7,213 nucleotides of DNA, taken from the NCBI GenBank assembly GCA_945952355.1, contig CAMFIW010000131.1, positions 1-7,213 on the forward strand, given 5' to 3'. A program made the translations under genes and the position numbers. The notes beneath the pieces were generated by a model, which worked only from the letters and a program-made list of their open reading frames with translations, made no database searches and was not told the origin of the DNA. Within the stretch, counting starts at the first letter, position 1; every line of letters begins with the position of its first letter. Shown here in pieces: positions 5,550 through 7,213 of this stretch. This DNA comes from an uncultured Phenylobacterium sp. (GTDB lineage: Bacteria; Pseudomonadota; Alphaproteobacteria; Caulobacterales; Caulobacteraceae).

Positions 5550-5800
5550 GCCTGCATCCCCCCGCCCAGCGTGTGATCCGTAAGCAAAATGACTGGTTGC
5601 CCGCAGCCGTCGCAGACCGGGTCGTCGAGGAAGACGATGCGGCTCCACGCCTCGGCGGAGAAGCCGCTTGCCAAGGGGCGCGGGCCGCCCTCCTCGTCCA
5701 GGGCGTGGGGCGGGAAGATCAGGTCGAGCAGGCCGCGGCCGACCGCGCGCAGGCCAGGCCCTGGCTTCCAGCCGCCGAAGACGCCATCTTGCAGGCTCAT
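5546..5800 (-). pseudogene. Truncated comF 5' fragment, probably the original start of the native gene
   Basis: An 84-codon open frame. Residues about 18-69 match the N-terminus of the intact ComF (shared LLDxIxPP, SAExWSRI, DDPVCDGCG). After CGQP the similarity stops and 15 unrelated residues (VILLTDHTLGGGMQA) run to a stop. It keeps the first CxxC (C63, C66) of the zinc ribbon but lacks the second pair and the whole phosphoribosyltransferase domain, so it cannot be a working ComF. Its GC (78% over 5641-5760) matches the native background better than the 5' end of the intact gene does. It also sits beside the methyltransferase, where comF is normally found. I therefore infer that it is the displaced native 5' end. 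It could still act as a translated leader for the membrane gene that it overlaps by GTGA. Confidence 0.8.
5601..5628. repeat. 28-bp direct repeat, copy within comF fragment
   Basis: This is the second copy of the repeat at 4900-4927. Similarity to comF continues to the right and ends within a few codons to the left, at the right junction of the low-GC segment. Because the repeat encodes a highly conserved protein motif with GC-preferred codons, part of the perfect identity may reflect constraint rather than recent exchange. Confidence 0.9.
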
Positions 5801-6713
5801 GTCCTCCGCCCCGCCCCTGATCTTCGATCGCGCCCTGCTGCGCGCCCGCCTCGACCGCGCCGCCCCCGGCTATCCCGAGGCCGACTTCCTGAAGCGTCGC
5901 GCCGCCGAGGACGCCGTCGCCCGGCTGGAAGCGATCATGCGCGACTTCCCGCTGGCCGTCGACCTGGGCGCGCGGACCGGCGCGTTCCGCGAGGCCCTGG
6001 CGCAGAGCGACGCGGCGAGCCGGGTGGGCCTGCTGGTCGAAGCGGACCTCTCGCAGCGGATGCTGGCCGGCCGGGGCGGGTCGCGGATCGTGATCGACGA
6101 GGAGCGCCTGCCCTTCGCCTTCGGCAAGCTGGACCTCGTGGTCTCGACGCTCGCCCTGCATTGGACCAACGACGTGGTGGGCGCCCTGATCCAGATCCGC
6201 CGGGCGCTGAAGCCGGACGGGCTGTTCATCGGCTCGCTGTTCGGCGGGGCGACCCTGACGGAGCTGCGGCATTCGCTGGTCGAGGCGGAGATCGAGATCT
6301 ATGGCGGGGCCGGCCAGCGGGTCTCGCCGTTCGCCGACGCCTATGACGCCGCGGGCCTGCTGCAGCGGTCGGGGTTCGCCCTGCCGGTGGCCGACGTCGA
6401 CCGGGTGACAGTGCGCTACGCCCACCCCCTGAAGCTGATGGCCGACCTGCGGGCGATGGGGGAAACCAGCGTCCTGGCCGAGCGCCACCCGAAGCCCCTG
6501 ACCCGCCAGCTCCTGGGCCGCGCGTTCGAGATCTATCAGGCCAAGTTCGCCGAGCCGGACGGCCGAATTCCGGCGACGTTCGAGATCCTGACCCTGACCG
6601 GCTGGACCCCGGCTGAGAACCAGCAGAAACCTCTGCGGCCCGGCTCGGCCAAGATGCGACTGGCCGACGCCCTGGGGGTCACCGAGCAGCCCCTGCCCCG
6701 CGACGAGACCTAG
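5799..6713 (+). CDS. NDUFAF5-like SAM-dependent methyltransferase-fold protein
   Basis: A 304-residue class I SAM methyltransferase-fold protein. Motif I is AVDLGARTGAF (53-63), with the acidic residue E81 in LVEAD. The Rossmann segment LDLVVSTLALHWTNDV is at 111-126 and LKPDGLFIGSLFGG at 137-150. The N-terminal FDRALLRARLDRAA and the C-terminal IPATFEILTLTGWTP with GSAKMRLADAL match the NDUFAF5 family. The mitochondrial member hydroxylates an arginine of the complex I subunit NDUFS7; BioC is a more distant relative. I infer a role in NADH dehydrogenase assembly, not proven here. The ATG at 5799 overlaps the divergent ATG of the comF fragment (CATG), and everything upstream in frame is antisense to comF. 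There is no good Shine-Dalgarno sequence, so the mRNA may be leaderless or have a promoter inside the comF fragment. Confidence 0.85.
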   Translation: MSSAPPLIFDRALLRARLDRAAPGYPEADFLKRRAAEDAVARLEAIMRDFPLAVDLGARTGAFREALAQSDAASRVGLLVEADLSQRMLAGRGGSRIVIDEERLPFAFGKLDLVVSTLALHWTNDVVGALIQIRRALKPDGLFIGSLFGGATLTELRHSLVEAEIEIYGGAGQRVSPFADAYDAAGLLQRSGFALPVADVDRVTVRYAHPLKLMADLRAMGETSVLAERHPKPLTRQLLGRAFEIYQAKFAEPDGRIPATFEILTLTGWTPAENQQKPLRPGSAKMRLADALGVTEQPLPRDET

Positions 6714-6734
6714 ATATTGTAGGCGATCAGGTGG

Positions 6735-6758
6735 GGTATGAAGGTAATATGATACCTT
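6735..6758. terminator. Weak inverted repeats between convergent genes
   Basis: The AT-richer gap between the methyltransferase stop (6713) and the membrane-protein stop (6757) contains two overlapping, mutually exclusive small stems: aaggta (6741-6746) with tacctt (6753-6758), and ggtat (6735-6739) with atacc (6752-6756). Both are short, and there is no clear T-run. Termination here is plausible by position only. Confidence 0.25.
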
Positions 6759-7212
6759 ATACCGCCGCGTCGGCCTGGAGCGCCATCGGTCGGCGAAGGC
6801 TGCGGTTCACGAACCCGACCCCCTTGGACCAGACGGTCCAGAAGGCGACCCCGAGGCCCAAAGCGATCACTGTGGTGACGACCGGCTGACGGACCAGACC
6901 CACCGCCTCGAAGACGTCGCGAAGCACCATGTGGCTCAGATAAATCCACAGCGAGGCGCCGGCGAGCGCGAACACCACCGGGGCCGCGAAGCGCGGCGCG
7001 CGAACCCTGGGAAGGGCGAGAAGTAGGGCGGAGGCGCCGAAGACGAACAAGCCCGGACCATTGCCGTAGAAGTAGGCGGTGGCGAGGCCGTACAGCAGGA
7101 CCACGGGCGCGAGCGCCCACCGCTCCCGCCGGGACTCGACGCCCGCGACCACGGCGCCGAGCAGCAGAGTCGCCAGGTGGGTGGTGGGCAGGAAGTTCAC
7201 GACTGTGAAGCC
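6757..7212 (-). CDS. C-terminal part of a multi-pass membrane protein, acyltransferase-3-like
   Basis: The frame is open to the right window edge (codons for GFTV precede the GTG at 7200), so this is the C-terminal 151 residues of a longer protein. About five hydrophobic helices are visible, starting with HLATLLLGAVVAG, then APVVLLYGLATAYFYG, GLFVFGASALLLAL, FALAGASLWIYLSHM and VVTTVIALGLGVAFWTVW. The segment GASLWIYLSHMVLR resembles the late helix of acyltransferase-3 membrane enzymes (typically S-x-x-I-Y-L-x-H). These transfer acyl groups to sugars, lipids or other envelope molecules. The catalytic N-terminal helices lie outside the window, so the assignment is tentative. It converges with the methyltransferase gene, 43 bases apart. 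Confidence 0.6.
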   Translation of the reverse strand, partial: GFTVVNFLPTTHLATLLLGAVVAGVESRRERWALAPVVLLYGLATAYFYGNGPGLFVFGASALLLALPRVRAPRFAAPVVFALAGASLWIYLSHMVLRDVFEAVGLVRQPVVTTVIALGLGVAFWTVWSKGVGFVNRSLRRPMALQADAAV

Positions 7213-7213
7213 G

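Larger units (their letters stand above)
4900..5628. other. Probable acquired segment flanked by duplicated comF 5' sequence
   Basis: The segment runs from one 28-bp repeat to the other, with an offset of 701 bases. It contains the 5' end of the intact comF and a four-helix membrane-protein gene. Hand counts give 205 G+C of 360 (57%) over 5161-5520 and 111 of 170 (65%) over 4931-5100. The matching stretch of the outer comF copy (5641-5760) has 94 of 120 (78%). Composition, codon use and the half-gene duplication fit insertion by recombination within comF. No integrase, transposase, terminal inverted repeats or attC-like structure was found, so I do not call it a defined mobile element. Confidence 0.6.

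Noticed and set aside
4900..5628. Insertion sequence, integron cassette or prophage remnant
   Set aside because: No transposase, integrase or terminal inverted repeats, no attC-like fold, and no short target-site duplication beyond the comF-coding repeat could be seen. Only a recombination-type junction is supported.
5550..6488. Extension of the small membrane-protein frame through the methyltransferase region, giving a 450-residue protein
   Set aside because: The added part is low-complexity Gln/Arg/Gly/Pro sequence antisense to the methyltransferase. The GTG at 5549 with an upstream G-run and the GTGA overlap is a more reasonable start.

Overview
The window looks like chromosomal DNA of a GC-rich alphaproteobacterium, most likely a member of the Caulobacteraceae (Caulobacter/Phenylobacterium type). 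This rests on the strongly GC-biased third codon positions, the Ala/Arg-rich proteins, and the gene order NDUFAF5-type methyltransferase / comF / grxC / nitrilase / DUF1178, a familiar alphaproteobacterial neighbourhood. The taxonomic call is an inference from style and synteny; no rRNA or other marker gene is present.

Layout. Positions 2-1177 (+) hold the 3' part of a beta-lactamase-family serine hydrolase. It converges on a minus-strand cluster, with a strong stem-loop (1178-1211) between the two stop codons. Reading the minus strand in its own direction from 5800 down to 1220, the order is: a truncated comF 5' fragment (5800-5546); a small four-helix membrane protein of unknown family (5549-5136); full-length comF (5102-4311); grxC (4275-4015); a Nit-type carbon-nitrogen hydrolase (3973-3140); DUF1178 (3143-2715); and an exported M20 metallopeptidase (2638-1220). 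To the right, an NDUFAF5-like methyltransferase (5799-6713, +) starts divergently from the comF fragment. A partial multi-pass membrane protein resembling the acyltransferase-3 family (6757-7212, -) enters from the right edge.

The notable part is 4900-5628. The first part of comF occurs twice. One copy is the functional 5' end of the intact gene. The other is a dead-end fragment beside the methyltransferase. The copies share a 28-bp perfect direct repeat with a 701-bp offset. The DNA between the repeats has a lower GC content (about 57% by hand count over 5161-5520, against about 76% in the middle of comF) and encodes the unknown membrane protein with codons such as AGA, ATA, GTA and TCA. This is the arrangement expected if foreign DNA carrying a related comF 5' end recombined into the native comF. 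The displaced native 5' end would remain as a fragment and the gene would be rebuilt as a chimera, so that cargo was acquired without losing the host gene. No integrase, transposase or resolvase is visible, so the mechanism is inference.

How the genes work together. GrxC (glutathione-dependent disulfide reduction) and the Nit hydrolase (closest in motifs to deaminated-glutathione amidases) may share a glutathione theme. DUF1178 is translationally coupled to the Nit gene by a 4-bp overlap. ComF is a phosphoribosyltransferase-fold protein linked in other bacteria to DNA uptake and repair. The methyltransferase resembles the complex I assembly factor NDUFAF5. The M20 peptidase and the serine hydrolase are probably independent functions. 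There is no gene-free stretch longer than 300 bases, and I saw no tRNA, rRNA, CRISPR array or insertion sequence.
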